Positions 1-12,151 of a stretch of 47,559 nt of DNA are shown here, piece after piece. Source of the stretch: Pleurotus ostreatus/Saccharomyces cerevisiae fusant (taxonomy: Eukaryota; Opisthokonta); contig JAMQCK010000158.1 of assembly GCA_024196135.1 (NCBI GenBank), positions 1-47,559 on the forward strand, in the 5' to 3' direction. Made by a program: the position numbers and the translations under genes. Each line of letters starts with the position of its first letter. Positions within the stretch are counted from its first letter, which is position 1. Under the pieces are notes generated by a model. It did no database searches. It was given only the letters and a program-made list of their open reading frames with translations, and was not told where the DNA came from.

Positions 1-420
1 GCGTACGAGGGCGCGCTCGAGATGGTCGAGAAGGCGCGCGCCAAGGCCGCCGAGGCGCAGGAGAAGCAGCAGGACGAGGAGCTGCTCGCGCACCGGCTCG
101 CGGAGTACGAGGCCGAGCGCGCGCGCGTGCAGGAGCACAACAGCGCCGTCGCGCGGAAGCGCCTCGAGCTCGCGACCGCGGAGGCGCAGCAAAGGCAGGC
201 CGCGCGCGAGGCTGCTGAGCGGGCGCGCCGCGAGATGCGCGCTGCGGCGGAGGCGTCGGGCGTGCAGTATGTGGAGGAGGATGTCGCGGCGCCGGCGGCT
301 GGGGAACAACAGGCACCAGTACTCGAGGGCGAGGCGAAGCCCGAAGAAGCCCAGGATGTTGCGATGCGCGCATTGTTTGGCGACAAGGCGCCTGGGGACC
401 GGCCGCCATCAGGTCCTTAG
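1..420 (+). CDS. 3' end of a gene for a charged, probably coiled-coil protein (5' part outside window)
   Basis: The frame is open from base 1 and ends with TAG at 418-420, giving about 139 residues of a C-terminus. The first 90 or so residues are dominated by Ala, Glu, Arg, Gln and Lys with heptad-like spacing and almost no Gly or Pro, so a long helix or coiled coil is likely. The last 45 residues are Pro/Gly/Glu-rich and look disordered. No domain or catalytic motif is visible and I do not recognise the family. The Met at 22 lies inside the open frame and is probably not the true start. The reading frame has the strong G/C third-position bias typical of the other real genes here. The gene converges on giant gene A, whose stop lies about 660 bp downstream. 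Coding is likely; the function is unknown. Confidence 0.55.
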   Translation, partial: AYEGALEMVEKARAKAAEAQEKQQDEELLAHRLAEYEAERARVQEHNSAVARKRLELATAEAQQRQAAREAAERARREMRAAAEASGVQYVEEDVAAPAAGEQQAPVLEGEAKPEEAQDVAMRALFGDKAPGDRPPSGP

Positions 421-1080
421 ACTTGACCCTCCGCTACATCTACATGCCGCATATAATGCATCATTGACTTACCCAACTCTTACGCTTGCGAGTCGTGACT
501 TTCAGTAGCATGCAGATTGTCAAGGTAGCGTGATTCCTTCATGTGCTGGCAAACAAATGCCCAGTTCACCCTATGCACGGCAATACAATCACTTGCTCGT
601 GATCAACTTTCGACAATGGTCAGTTGTGTTCCTACCACGCAATCGTCCGTTCGACAACTGTCCAGCATGGTGAGCAAGCATGGTTTCAAATGAGAACGAC
701 AACTGATGCACTATCTTTCCCAAGGTCGCCTAGAATAGTCGACTGCAAACCATACGTACCCTCAGGACTCAGGTGCGCGCAGTGTTCTTGGTTGGTGGGA
801 AGCTTTCCACTGCGCTACGCCCATAATGCGCAGCTCCATCGCGGAAGATAGCAGTCATGAAGAATATGTTCGCATCCTATACATCAAGTGAAAAATTCCA
901 GTCCATAACGTCCGTATCAAGTCCAATTCAAACACTGCAAGTATCGCATTCTGTTCATCCGCATAAGCATCGCTATCCAATTCCAAACATCTCGCCTATA
1001 GAGGTCCAAGGAGCTGTTCGACTAGTCAGTAAATTTGAAGGCCCCCTCGACGCGCCTGAACTCACCACCATTTCGTCCAT
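421..1080. other. intergenic region between convergent genes
   Basis: This 660-bp stretch lies between the stop of the left-edge fragment (+) and the stop of giant gene A (-). It has no convincing open frame and is more AT-rich than the flanking coding DNA. It presumably holds the two 3' untranslated regions and poly(A) sites. I see no RNA gene or repeat. Confidence 0.5.
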
Positions 1081-4000
1081 CTAGAACTCGTCACTGCCGA
1101 TCTCATTGCCATACAGCATCTGCCCGATGTGCGTGAGGAGGAAGCCCTGCCCCTTGCGACGAAGGTCCAAGAGCGCTCGAAGCACCGCGCTCGGGCTCCT
1201 CTTGAACAGACAAGCCACGATACCCAGCGCGTCACGATCATCCTGCTGCGACACGAACCCATCCACGCCGACTTTGCCCTTCAGTGCGTCCGGGATCTCG
1301 CCAAGGTGGAGCCCGAGCAGCTGGCACACCTGCCGGAACGCGTCCTTATCCCTCAGGAAGAGGTTGCCGGCGAAGAGGTTGAGCTCGTGGATGGTTATGC
1401 TTGCCGGAGGGAGGAAGGAAGAAGCCGCCGCCGACGGCGTGATGAGGAACTTTAGGTCGTCGAAAGCGCGCATGTTGCGCGAGACGCGCGGCGAATACAC
1501 GTGCAAGCGGACGGTGGGGGAATTGCGGATGTCGGTGATGATCTTGTCGGCCTCGAAGGGACTGATGAGCAGAAGCACCTCGGGGAATGCGTTTGTGGTC
1601 ACGATCCACTGCACGGGACGTATGAAGCCATCCTTCTCGTGCTGCGCTCGAGGTGCAAGCTCGATCGTCTCCTTGAAGTCAACGGTCGCGAGAATATGCC
1701 GCCCTCGGAAGAAGGCCGTCGACGCTGCCCCGACCTCGCTCTGGACGGAGGTGAAATCGAGGCAATCGTACAGAGTGTGGAACGACGCAAGACTCGTCGA
1801 GCCGGTCTGGACGAGGGTCTTAAGGGCGGGAGATACAGCGTGCGGCTTTGCCTTTGCGGGCGGTGCCCCTTCGACCTCGCGCTCCGACTCCTTCTCGTGC
1901 GCCAGCTCGCGCTCTTGCTCCTCTAGCAGACGGCTGCTGCGCGATACGGCAAACCCGAACCTCTCAGAACGCTGGAAGATCTCGCGCTGGCGGTCGGATC
2001 GTCCCGCGTTATCGGATTCCTCCATGGTGTCGCGAGGGCCATAAAGGTCCTTCAACGGGTGCGCCTCGCGTTCTAACAGCACGCTAATCAGCTCGTCCTC
2101 GTTCAGTCTTCCGCCATTGAACGCCTCCCATGCCGTCTGGCGAACATCGAAGTTCAAGCCTTGGTTGACCCACAACGCGCCATTCTCCGTAGTCTGCCGG
2201 ATCGTCTCGTGCATCGTCCACTCCAGAACGTCGGAGGAGTCGAGCTCCTTGCTGCTGTCCTTGATGCAATCCCGGATGCGACTTTCAATCTCGCTGGACG
2301 CTAGAAAGAGAACGGAGTGACCGCCAGCGCAGCCGAGCTTGCGCATTCTCATACAGCCTGAATGAAGCGTCAGCTGTATTTCTCCTCGGCGTATACCACG
2401 ATAAACACACCCTGCATCAGCTTGTCCTTCGGCTGCTTGGGCCCCAATGTCACCAAAGCACGCGTGCGGTCTGGGAGCTTGAGGTCCGTGCCTCGCGTAT
2501 GGGCCTCGTCGAGGTAGACTAGCGTCTTGCCCAGCTGATCACGATAGAACGATCGCTTCAGCTGTTCGACACGTCCATCTCGGGTTAACACACACAGCTC
2601 ATCGTTGGGCCCGAAGTAGACGACAGCCTCAACACTCTCCCTCGTATCCCGCTCCAGCCATCGCCGAGCCATCTCCTCGTTCGTGAACTCCAAGACCTGA
2701 GCGCCTACATCGAGGATTACCGAGACATATGGCTCGCAACGGACGGCTTCTTCGATGATGCCGATGGCGTTGCAGTCTTTGCAGATCACCGTACGGTTCT
2801 CCGGTCGAAGGACGTAGTCGAGGACCAGAGCATTGGTGTGCTGCTGCGACGGCATATCCTCCTGGACGATGGAGGTCGGAAGAAGGTACTTGTTGTCGTT
2901 AGTGCCGCTGAACCCTGTCGTCGGCTGGCCCTTCTTGCGAGCGATGTCCCATGGGTTTGTCGTGAGCTTGTTGTCGAACTGACGGGCCTCCTTTGGAAAG
3001 ACGCATTCGGCTAGATAGAAATCGACGACCGACTTGACGCGGCGGAGAGCTGGGTAGACGACATTGATGCGCTGGTTGGCGTCCTTGAGGTTAATGCCTT
3101 TGAGCGTCTGAAGATTGGGTGGTAAATCGAGGCCCCTGGTCCAATCGTCGTAGCGCAGAGCGGGGTTGTCTGTCCTGAGCAGATGGTCGAAGGTGATGTC
3201 GAGCTCGCTATTGCTGAGACCGCCATAGTAATACGACAGGGAAGTAAGCACCAATATGACATCCGGATGCCCGAATTCAGCCCGAAGGGCGGGCGAATCC
3301 TTCGCACGATACGGAACAGCCAGCCTTGAGCGCTTGTGGTCGAGTCCATAGTCCACACGCCACCGCTTCTCTTTGAAGGCAAGCTTCAAGATGCCGTGGG
3401 CGAAGAGACCGCGCAAGAGTAAGAGGTGACGATACGTTTCACCGCTGTAGGCCTCCAGGTCATTGGCGATCTCGCTGCTGGTGTCCATTGCGGAGATGAA
3501 CTGCAGGACGGCGTCGACTTTGCTGATGGGGTAGCTGCGGAACGGCAGGAGAGGTATCGCATTTCGATGGACGATGTCGGCACAGCACAACTCGAAGAGA
3601 TGGTCGCAAGCCGCATCAGTGAGTATGCGCACGCGTCGGAACTGTTGGATGGCACTGCAGCCTGGCTCAACTTCGACACCGTCTGGATGAGCCAGCATGA
3701 CAGCTGCGACATTGGAGCTCACTAAGCTCAGGACTTTCTGAAGGACGAGCCAGCGCTCGGGGTGACCCTCAAGTGGCCCTGGGTTACCGACGGTGTATAT
3801 GAGCTGATATTTGTGGCTGAGGATCTCGTCGCTCTCGTCGAGGAGGTACCGTGAGTGCTCGGACACCCAGTCCTGCAGTTCCAGAAGCGATCTGGTGTCG
3901 GCACTCATACCATCGGAGCAAAGCATGCTACTCCCCATGAGTTGGAAGGAGAGCAGATGTTCCGGTTGGCAGAGCAAGATGCCACCGTTGCTAGCACACT

Positions 4001-7000
4001 CTTTGAATAGGCCGCCGATAGCCTGAACGGTGGCTCCGTCGATTTCGGTGTCGCGACTGAAAGGCAGGTAATAGAGACGTCGATTGGCCAATCCTGAGAT
4101 GCGCTGGCTTAGAATCTGGAACATCTGGGAGCACAGCGACTTGAGGACGATGACGCAAGCGAGATTATTCCCATCTGCGCAAGCCGTCGACGTGATGGGG
4201 ATGATGACCTGTGTCCAGATTGAGCAAACTAGCAACCGGCGCAGAGTGGAGATGATAACTTACCGAAGATTTGCCTTCGCCCATATTGAGCTGCATAACT
4301 CGGTTGTGGGGGCTCATCATGCGCTGCGCTATCTCGGCTTGCACCAAGCGGATGGTCATATTGCTGTCGAGCTGTATGAGAAGCCAGTCCGGATGCGCGA
4401 ATGCGTCAAATCCGTCGCCGACGTTTGTAGACAACTCCTTGTCGTAGTTGGCCACATGTTGCGTGTCAAGTCGCTGCTCTCTTTGAAGCCGAACGAGAGA
4501 TAATGCGAGCAGCGTCAGACCGCGCATCCAGGGTGAGTTCAACATCTTGCCTCGACGGGGAAGGCTGAGGTACGACAGACAGTTGCGGACGCACGCGTTG
4601 GGCCAGATCCCGCACGAGAACAATGCCTGCTCGAAGCTGGATCTCGGGCCCACGGCATCGCTGATAGATCTCTGAAGGAGAGCGGGTGCTGTACTTTCCT
4701 GGACAACGATGCGAAGTTTGCTGTCCGATGGTGTCTCGCCGTCCATAGCATGCGTACAGTCACGCAATTCCTGCTTATATTGCGCGGCGAGTCCGCTTTC
4801 GGCTGGGAGTCTGTCGACGAGCTCGTGTACCGGGGAACGAGCGAGTTTGTCATGCTGCGAGGTCGCAACCCATTGTCCAACCCGAATAGGCATCACTTCT
4901 TCAGGAGGCACCGTTCTAGAGGACATGACGGTCCAGAGGTCGGGAATATCATGTTGCGGCTGTGGCGTCTCGTACGGTTGAGGCGAAGGCAGAGGCTGAA
5001 CGCCGAGGGACTGTTGGATCGGAATTGCATCGAAGATGCGTTGAAGACCAAGTGCATAGTTGTGCAGCTGAAGGTTTTGGTGCATGGAGCGGAACAGCTT
5101 GTCGATAACTTCCCGCAGCTGCGAGATATCCAGCACTGGGTACTCTGAAGTCGCGTTATAGGGCCAGTGAGGTTCCGCACACGGCCACTGCCCACGCAGA
5201 TGCTCGACCATGCCCTGGATCTGTCTGTCCGAATGGTCCTGATACGCTCGCCTGCACCGTCCTTCGTAGGCCCAAGCATCCTCACCGGCAAGCCGTGACG
5301 AGCGATATTCGCTGGATTGGTCGAACGGTACCAATGATCGGCGTACGGTGTCACGCAAGGTCTGCATTTCCGCTTGGCCGAGCTCCCAGCCATCATTCAG
5401 GGTGAACGCGCTGCGAGGAAGGTTCGCATCTGCCGCCGTGAAAGCGTTCCAGTTCCGCGCCGCGTGCACAGCAGTACACATGAGCGAGGCGACCAGAGCG
5501 TCGTCTAGCGCACTCTCATAAGTCACCAAGGCGAAGATGAACATCAGCGGATACTGCGCCGTCTGAGCGGACATGGAGAGGCAATGTCGGTATAAGGAGA
5601 ACCAGAGGGCGGGCTGAGAATAGTCGGAGAGAAGACATGGCCGAGATAGCGAAAGGGGCTCCGCGGCAGATGTGAATCCGGTCCATTTCTCAAAGTGGCT
5701 CCAAAGCTGGGGGATGGCGGCGATGTTCGACTCCCACGAGCGCATCCGCAACGACACATCTTGCACTGCTGGGATGCGACTCCCTGATTCCGTGGCTTGA
5801 CTAGGCCAAGAGAAGGCGTGGTGGTCTTCACAAATTAAGCCTTTGCAAGTTATCTGTCAGCGTGTGCAAGTCATGACTCAATTATGCTCACCGAAGGCGT
5901 GCATTTTCCAGTAATCTTCGGTGTAGGGAGAAAGTCGCGCAGTTCGATGAAAGGCTCGTACACGAAGACTGTCTTCGCCGTCGAATTTGACAAGAGAATG
6001 GGTCCCATCTGTTGACTGCTTGTCGAATACAGATTTGCGTGCTGCGAAGTCCACGATGCTGGCAACGAGAGGCGCGAAGAGCTCGCTTTGCGACAAGGGA
6101 GAGATGTTGAAACCCCAGCATATTGTTTCCATCGCTTGCAGGTGCTCAGGGTAGTATCGTCGCACAGGCGTCAACGACAAGATCTGCAACAGCGCCTGGA
6201 CGTCTGCGGCGGACAGGTCCGTAAAGGCATACGATGACGCTGTCTCGAGCATCCTTAACGCCCGGTCAGTCCCCCGCTCACCAGTCAGTGGATCCGGCAG
6301 ATGCGAAGAAGATAGCGCATGCATGTACGTCAGGGTCAGCGAACTATCCAGATTCCCATCGGTCTTGACCTGTCCGCCGATTGTATTTACGTGCATAATG
6401 TGTAGATCGATGTGTTCGATGGGGTCTGTCGGCGGAGAAGTGCTGATATGAGGATGGCGATGTTGCACGTGGACTAGTATTTTGCCGGATGGGATAAGGA
6501 TTCGCTTCTCGAGTCGAGGGTCGCACGGCTTCAGCACCAGCTTCTCAACACCGTACAGCGTCCCAATGGCCTGCGAAGTGGAGACAACATGACTGGGAAA
6601 CTCTTTTGATGCGAGGTCGCCACGCTCATCGAAAGAAAACATCAACCTATACCGCGGAAGGTGTGCAGTCACGCTCGAGAACCTGGCTGTTGCCGAAGTT
6701 GAGGCCTCGACAACGACATTGACGCTTGTCTTTTCCAGGGCAAGGAACGCGTGGCTGAGTCGAAGGGCGACCTTGCTACGAGGACACAGGATCTGTCGCA
6801 GTTGTGCACACAACAGCAGTTCGGGAGATGTGGCGACGTGATGGAGGGTCCACGTCGGCTGTGCTAGAGGCTTCCAGCCCAGCCTCTTGTCCACTGAAAC
6901 GAAGTCAAGGCTGACTTTATCGGTGCGATACAGAGCGATACTGCTGAAGAGCACTTGGTTCGGTATGTCGCCCTTGAGTTTGCTTCGCGGCACGAATTCG

Positions 7001-10000
7001 GACACATGGCCGTCCTGGTTTTGGGCTCTGATGACGAGGTCGGACCCGATCGTGCAGAAATGAACCTGTGGATGGTTCAGGACATTGTACGGGTTAGGGG
7101 TCATGGAGGGACTGACCTGGTGTCCGTCAATTTGATACTGACACTGGTATGTCATCCCTGCCATCGACGAAGGGAGTATTGGCATCTGATACTGCATACA
7201 AGGTGAGTCGCATATCCTCCATTAGTCAGAAGGCGCTGCGTACCTGACTCGGAAAGACTTCTTGGTACAGTGGGTGGCCCAGGATATCGGAGGGGAGTGC
7301 TTGAAACGATGCGCCGTCGACGAATATTGCACCTCCAAGGACGTCGAAATGCACTGTTCTCGGCTGGCTCGCTGATGTACGACAAGTCACCCAACGAGAT
7401 TCGGGAATACGTGTCCATGCGGCGCCCGCGTCCCTCGCAAAAGCGGGCCATGTATGGCGTATAGCGCCGTCTATACCATCGTTTCCGCTAGTGATGGCGT
7501 CCAGAAGCGGGCTTAAAAGACAGACGGATAGATCCACGTCTTGTTGGGCAAGGATGCGGAGCGAGATGGGAAGCTTCGACAACTGAATCGGCAGATTCTG
7601 GTGGAGGATAAGACAGCATTCGAGATAATCAGATAGTGCGCGGGAGGTGTGAAATGGGTCATCAAGCGCTCGATAGGTGTCTCGTGCTGCCAGGCCAGCT
7701 TGTATGAGGCGATGTCGAAGGTCATCCAGAGTCTCGATGTCGCTGTCTGGCGGCGTGCTGCGCAACACCGCCATGACCTCGCGCATCCATCTCATACAGA
7801 CAGATCGTAGGTCGTCGCGCTGAAAGGTCAAGACCTGCGAGCGCACAGCCGAGCCGGAGGGTGACATCAACTCGCAAAGTCGATGCGCAACCAAGGACAG
7901 CGTGGATGCCACCCAACCCTCTTCCCAATTATCTTGAACGACCGCTAAGCGACACCGGAGGATGTTCAGAAGTTGCAGAGCGAATGAGTCGTCGGCAAGC
8001 GTCGCATGCGCCTTGCGAGCGAAGGACCAGTCTGACGACGCGCTCTCAACCTGTAACGCCGCCTGCCGCATCAATATATGCACGGCCTGCTCTCCGAGCT
8101 TCAGCGTAGCGACTTCGAGTTGCAGGGCGAGGTTGTGCCATTGCAAGCGTTCTCCGGACCGCAGATTACCGAAAGCTTCCCACTCGTGAAGGGACAAGCT
8201 GGGCGAGCACTTGGACTGGCTTGCGATGACCTGGTTAGGCGTGTGTGCTGTACTTGATAAGGTCCAGCGTAGCGAGGTGTAGGGTCCGGGTGAGAATGGC
8301 AGGGTGCAATGGTCGCGCAGGTCCATCTGCGGCAAGACTGAAGGTAGGTACTCCTGGCTGCTCTGATCGTAGAGATACCACCGAGGACCGTGATTCTTTA
8401 AAACGTCGTTCTCGCTGCAGGGAATAGGGCGCGTGCTGTAGTGCGCTATCAGAAAGGATTTGTGGTCAGACGCGAGAGTGACTTGAGTATCGCATTTTCC
8501 GGCGTTGACCCCGAAGATGGAGGATTGTAGACCTGTGTACTCCGCGAGCGTATGATTCTCTGCACGGTCCGGAGCCTCGAAGTCCCCCGCTGTCTCCCTG
8601 ATCAGTCGCAGCGTCATCGAACGCCACAGCGCAAACCAAGGCGGAACAGACATTTCGAAAACGAGCGCGTTGGCAAGATGTGGATCTTTAGGGAGTGGTT
8701 CCTCGAATACCGTTATCTTCAGGTTATCGGCCTCCTTCTCCAATGAGCACTTGTCGCACCAGCTAGTGGCATGAACATCCCAGCTACCGCCCCACCGATT
8801 CGTCTCCTTGTAGTATTCATGCGACAATAGCCGCGCCCGGGATTTAAGATCCGAGCATTTCTGCTCGAGGTCCTCGTGCTCGCGTCGTTTGGCGGTTTTG
8901 GCCCTCTCGCCAGCCTCCATGACACGATGACGAAGACGACATAACTCGGAGTCTGCCGCAGCGTAGCGAGCGCCGAAAGCTGACCCACAGTGGCCATTTG
9001 GATCGAGAGTGTAGACAGAGCCACAAGAGGCGTTATCGGACCTCCCGCGAATGTATCGCTCGATCGCGATAAGCCGCTCCATGGAGCCCTTCCTGCGGAG
9101 CAGCAGTGCCGCCAAAGGCTCGACGGTAAGCTCGGGCTCGTACTGCGTCAGCAGCGGGATCTCGTCGACCGCCGTCTTGTCCATGAAGACCCACAAATCA
9201 AGCACGTTGAGGAGGGCAAGGGAGAAGAGCTCGGGATCAGAGTCGTTCCCTAACTTCATGAATCGACTGAGCACGTCCAGGCCGCACTCCAGTAGGTCTC
9301 TGATTACTGGAAGCCGCGCGTCATGATTCGTCGTATCCATCCACGCCAGAGGCCGATCCGATTCCAGCCATTTAGACACGTCGTGGAGAGCCTCCAGCAC
9401 GTCGCACAGATCGTCGCCGGGAGAGAAGACCCGAGGCGGCGAGCAGCCGTTGCGTCGCGATGACTTCTTCAATCCGGCCTCGAAGTGCGCGGCGTCGAAG
9501 GTAGACGAGGCCTGTTTCAACCGCTCGTCGCGGGCGATGACCTCGTCGAGGTATGCGCGACTGTGTTCGAGGGACAAGACTTTCGCTTCCGCTATCTCCT
9601 CCGGCGTCGGAGGGGTCAGATCAATCGGCTGCGCCTCCTCCTGCTGAACTGCCTTCCAATGCGCCTGCAGTAGTCGATCAATTGCCTCGTTTTCGCGGAG
9701 AACAACGTCGATAGGGAAGCGATCTGCGGAGACAGCGGCTCGAAGCTTGTATACGCGCTGAGCGATCTTCGAGGCCATGACGTGCAGAACATCATCGGCT
9801 ATCGAGCCAGCCGCCGCCGCTTCCGACGTCAATCGACTGAGCATGAAGACCATGAAGGCTTTGTACCCGTACTGCGTTGGGATTCCGGACAGAGTGGACT
9901 GAAGGGCGACTTTGAGAACGAGCAGGATGGGCGATCGGCGCCACGGCAGTTCTGCATTTTCCCACAACACATGGTCGCCCAGACGCTTAACGATGTAGTC

Positions 10001-10740
10001 CGTATGCGGAAGCGTGTCGCCGGGTTTGTCGGCAGAGAAGCTGCGTACGACGGAGGTCACGAAGTCGGTGATATACCACGGGTTCGTCGAATCGCGGTAT
10101 TCGGCCTGTGTGTTCCCGGCCTTTTTCGTCTTTGGGAGGGCGTCCGGAAATTCGAGCGTATGCATTTCGGCCAGGTATCCGCAGAGGACGGCTATGAGCT
10201 CGGGGTCCGCGGGAAATGGAAGGCGAGGGGAGGATGGGAATTGCGCTACAACTTTTCCCTTGGACCCTGTTACTGTGGCGGCGGGGAGCGACGCGAAGAA
10301 GGGCTCGAACGTCAGCTCCTGGCCGCTGACCTTGCGCAGTATGACGCCGGCATTCTGCGCGCCGATGTGCAGGGCCAGGACGTCTGGAATCAATGGTCAG
10401 AATGAGCCATGGTGTTGAGATAAACCCACGTACCTCCGGCGGCCATTTCGTTGACCGTTTTAGCAAGTAGCTCAGGGTCCATGGGAGCGCCTTCGCCCAA
10501 GCAAACCCGTCTAAAGCTGTTGAGGAGGCTCACGACACGCTCCCAATATTGCAAGACGTCGGGCTCAACATTTCCTAGTGCAGCAAGCTGCTGCCGGAAC
10601 TCCCCGCCGCTGCAGGCGACATGAGCGATGAGGTCGCGGTCCTTGTAGGGTGAGCCATCGTAATGCTGAGGCAGCCTCGGGGGTGTGAAGAAATGATCGA
10701 TTTTGTAACGCAACAACGCCTCGGGGTCCGGGGCGTCCAT
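1081..10740 (-). CDS. giant gene A: DUF6606/DUF3638/DUF3645 protein with SecA-like ATPase motifs, 3115 aa
   Basis: Seven exons on the minus strand: 10740-10434, 10383-7244, 7191-7117, 7065-5892, 5840-4264, 4208-2411 and 2357-1081. They total 9348 nt and stay in frame. The start Met (MDAPDPEALL) is chosen because B and C begin at the equivalent place. Residues about 10-280 match the N-terminal DUF6606 type (YKIDHFF..PP.LPQ, then HIGAQNAGVILRK). A CxxC segment lies near residue 645. The ATPase-like region carries NMGEGKSS (about 2084-2091), DESDE (2215-2219), the DUF3645 core PYRAKD..EFGHPD (about 2390-2415), GFSGT (2523-2527), LDEAHTRGTD (about 2657-2666) and CMRMRKLG (2692-2699). A charged EQERELAHEKE segment follows. 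The protein has no signal peptide or obvious membrane segment. Similar proteins are often called ubiquitinyl hydrolase 1; I see no clear Cys-protease triad. Intron 4 needs an AAG acceptor, its least certain splice site. Cellular role is unknown; ATP hydrolysis is inferred. Confidence 0.9.
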
Positions 10741-12151
10741 GGCTGTCACTGCGACAATATTAATCCCTCGGTTCACTGGCTCGAACATCCGGGCAAACTG
10801 GCCTTGTTATACGCAAACCAGGGTGTTCAGCAGGATGGTGGTTCGTGCAAAGAGCGACCTCTGTAGGCACGTTGCACAATCGATGGTCAAACAGCCGCTT
10901 CTCCAAGAATTCAGGCGCTTACCTTGCAATATCTATTCGAATCTGCTAGGCGCGCGCCTATCGCTGTCCCGATACGCCTGAGTTGACGTAGCATCTTACG
11001 GCACGGAGTCAATCGAGCCTAGACTCCTTCTGAATACTAGTATCCCCTGGCCATGACGCTATGTGGGCGCCCTCGCTCATGGCATAGGTATAGCACGACT
11101 GCATCTTTATCCTGCATTGAAGCGAGATATGTTGGCTGAGAGAGGTAATCTCGGAACCATATTTGCTGCAGATATCGCGGGCTTTCATTGCAATGACCGA
11201 ATCTTCAGGTGTGCGGTGAAGGAGGTTCGAGGAGAAACATTGAAAGCGGTGTTTGTTTGCGCGCAATCATCCGATAAACACAGGTCAACAGTAGCCCACA
11301 CCTTTTTTTATGGTCGAAAATACCTAATACCGGCTACTTCTTTCTTGTTCTTTTCTGGTGGAGAATGATAATAATCCACGAGTGTAGGGCGGGCGGGCGA
11401 AAGGCATTCTTGCAAGGTCCTCGGAGCCTGCTATGGGAATCGCACTGGTCAGACTTGTATGGCGGCGCGGAGTGCTCGCCCCTGGCGATACGGGCCGCAC
11501 CGCGCTCCCTGACGCGGCCACACGAACGCGGTCGATACCGCGTTGATCCTCCCGAGTCCCAATGCGCTTCAAAGACGCGTGACAGCGAGGCAGGAATATC
11601 CTGTTGAAGAGAAAGAGTGGTCGTCAACCTGGGCACTGGGCTCGACGAGGCTTCACGACGAGTGCAAGATGAAAGTAAGAGTGAGGATGTACTGCCCTTC
11701 CAAATGCAGCATCAATAACCTGGAGCACCGCGCTGTAATCTGCCTGATCTAGAGCTGGGTAGCGGAATTCAAAGAACAATCCGGGCGAGTCAGCCTACAC
11801 ATGTAGACGGGCATGCGGCAAGGATACCTGAGGAGGTCGGTCCTAAGAATCCCACAAGGTCTCTACCCGATGACTCTCATTGATGGTCATGACGGCTCGA
11901 AATTCCAACATTGTTTCACGTGGCGTCTTGAGCTCACAGTTCTCACAGCCTACACGCACGATAGACGAGCAGCACTTGCTCGAAACCATACAATGAGCAG
12001 ATACATTTCTACTGCGCAGACAGCAATGATTATTATATACCAAGACGCTATGTCCGCTCCTGTTCAGTCAACGGTCATCAAGACTGGGGAGAACTTAGTA
12101 CTCCGTAATGACACGCTTGGAACGAGCAGCACTCACAATCTCCTTGATAGC
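10741..12151. promoter_or_regulatory. upstream region of giant gene A and downstream region of giant gene B
   Basis: This 1.4-kb gap separates two same-strand genes, so it should contain the B terminator and the A promoter. Open frames here are short and lack coding bias. A 14-bp perfect palindrome, TAGGCGCGCGCCTA, lies at 10947-10960, about 210 bp upstream of the A start; its GCGCCTAT edge recurs upstream of B and C. CAG trinucleotides just before the A ATG (10741-10752) would allow a leader intron like the one suggested for C, but I cannot place its donor. I see no transposon, tRNA or other gene. Confidence 0.4.

Noticed and set aside
1106..2044. 312-codon open frame on the plus strand, antisense to the last exon of giant gene A
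   Set aside because: It is the shadow of a conserved coding exon in GC-rich DNA. The minus-strand frame is shared with B and C; this product resembles no family and is Arg/Ser-rich, as shadows usually are.
1081..10740. Calling the giant proteins deubiquitinases
   Set aside because: The name is common for this family, but I find no recognisable Cys-His-Asp protease signature, whereas an ordered ATPase motif series is plain. I therefore did not assign ubiquitin hydrolase activity.
10741..12151. Possible transposon or degraded gene between giant genes A and B
   Set aside because: No terminal repeats, target duplications, transposase or reverse-transcriptase motifs are seen, only short random frames.
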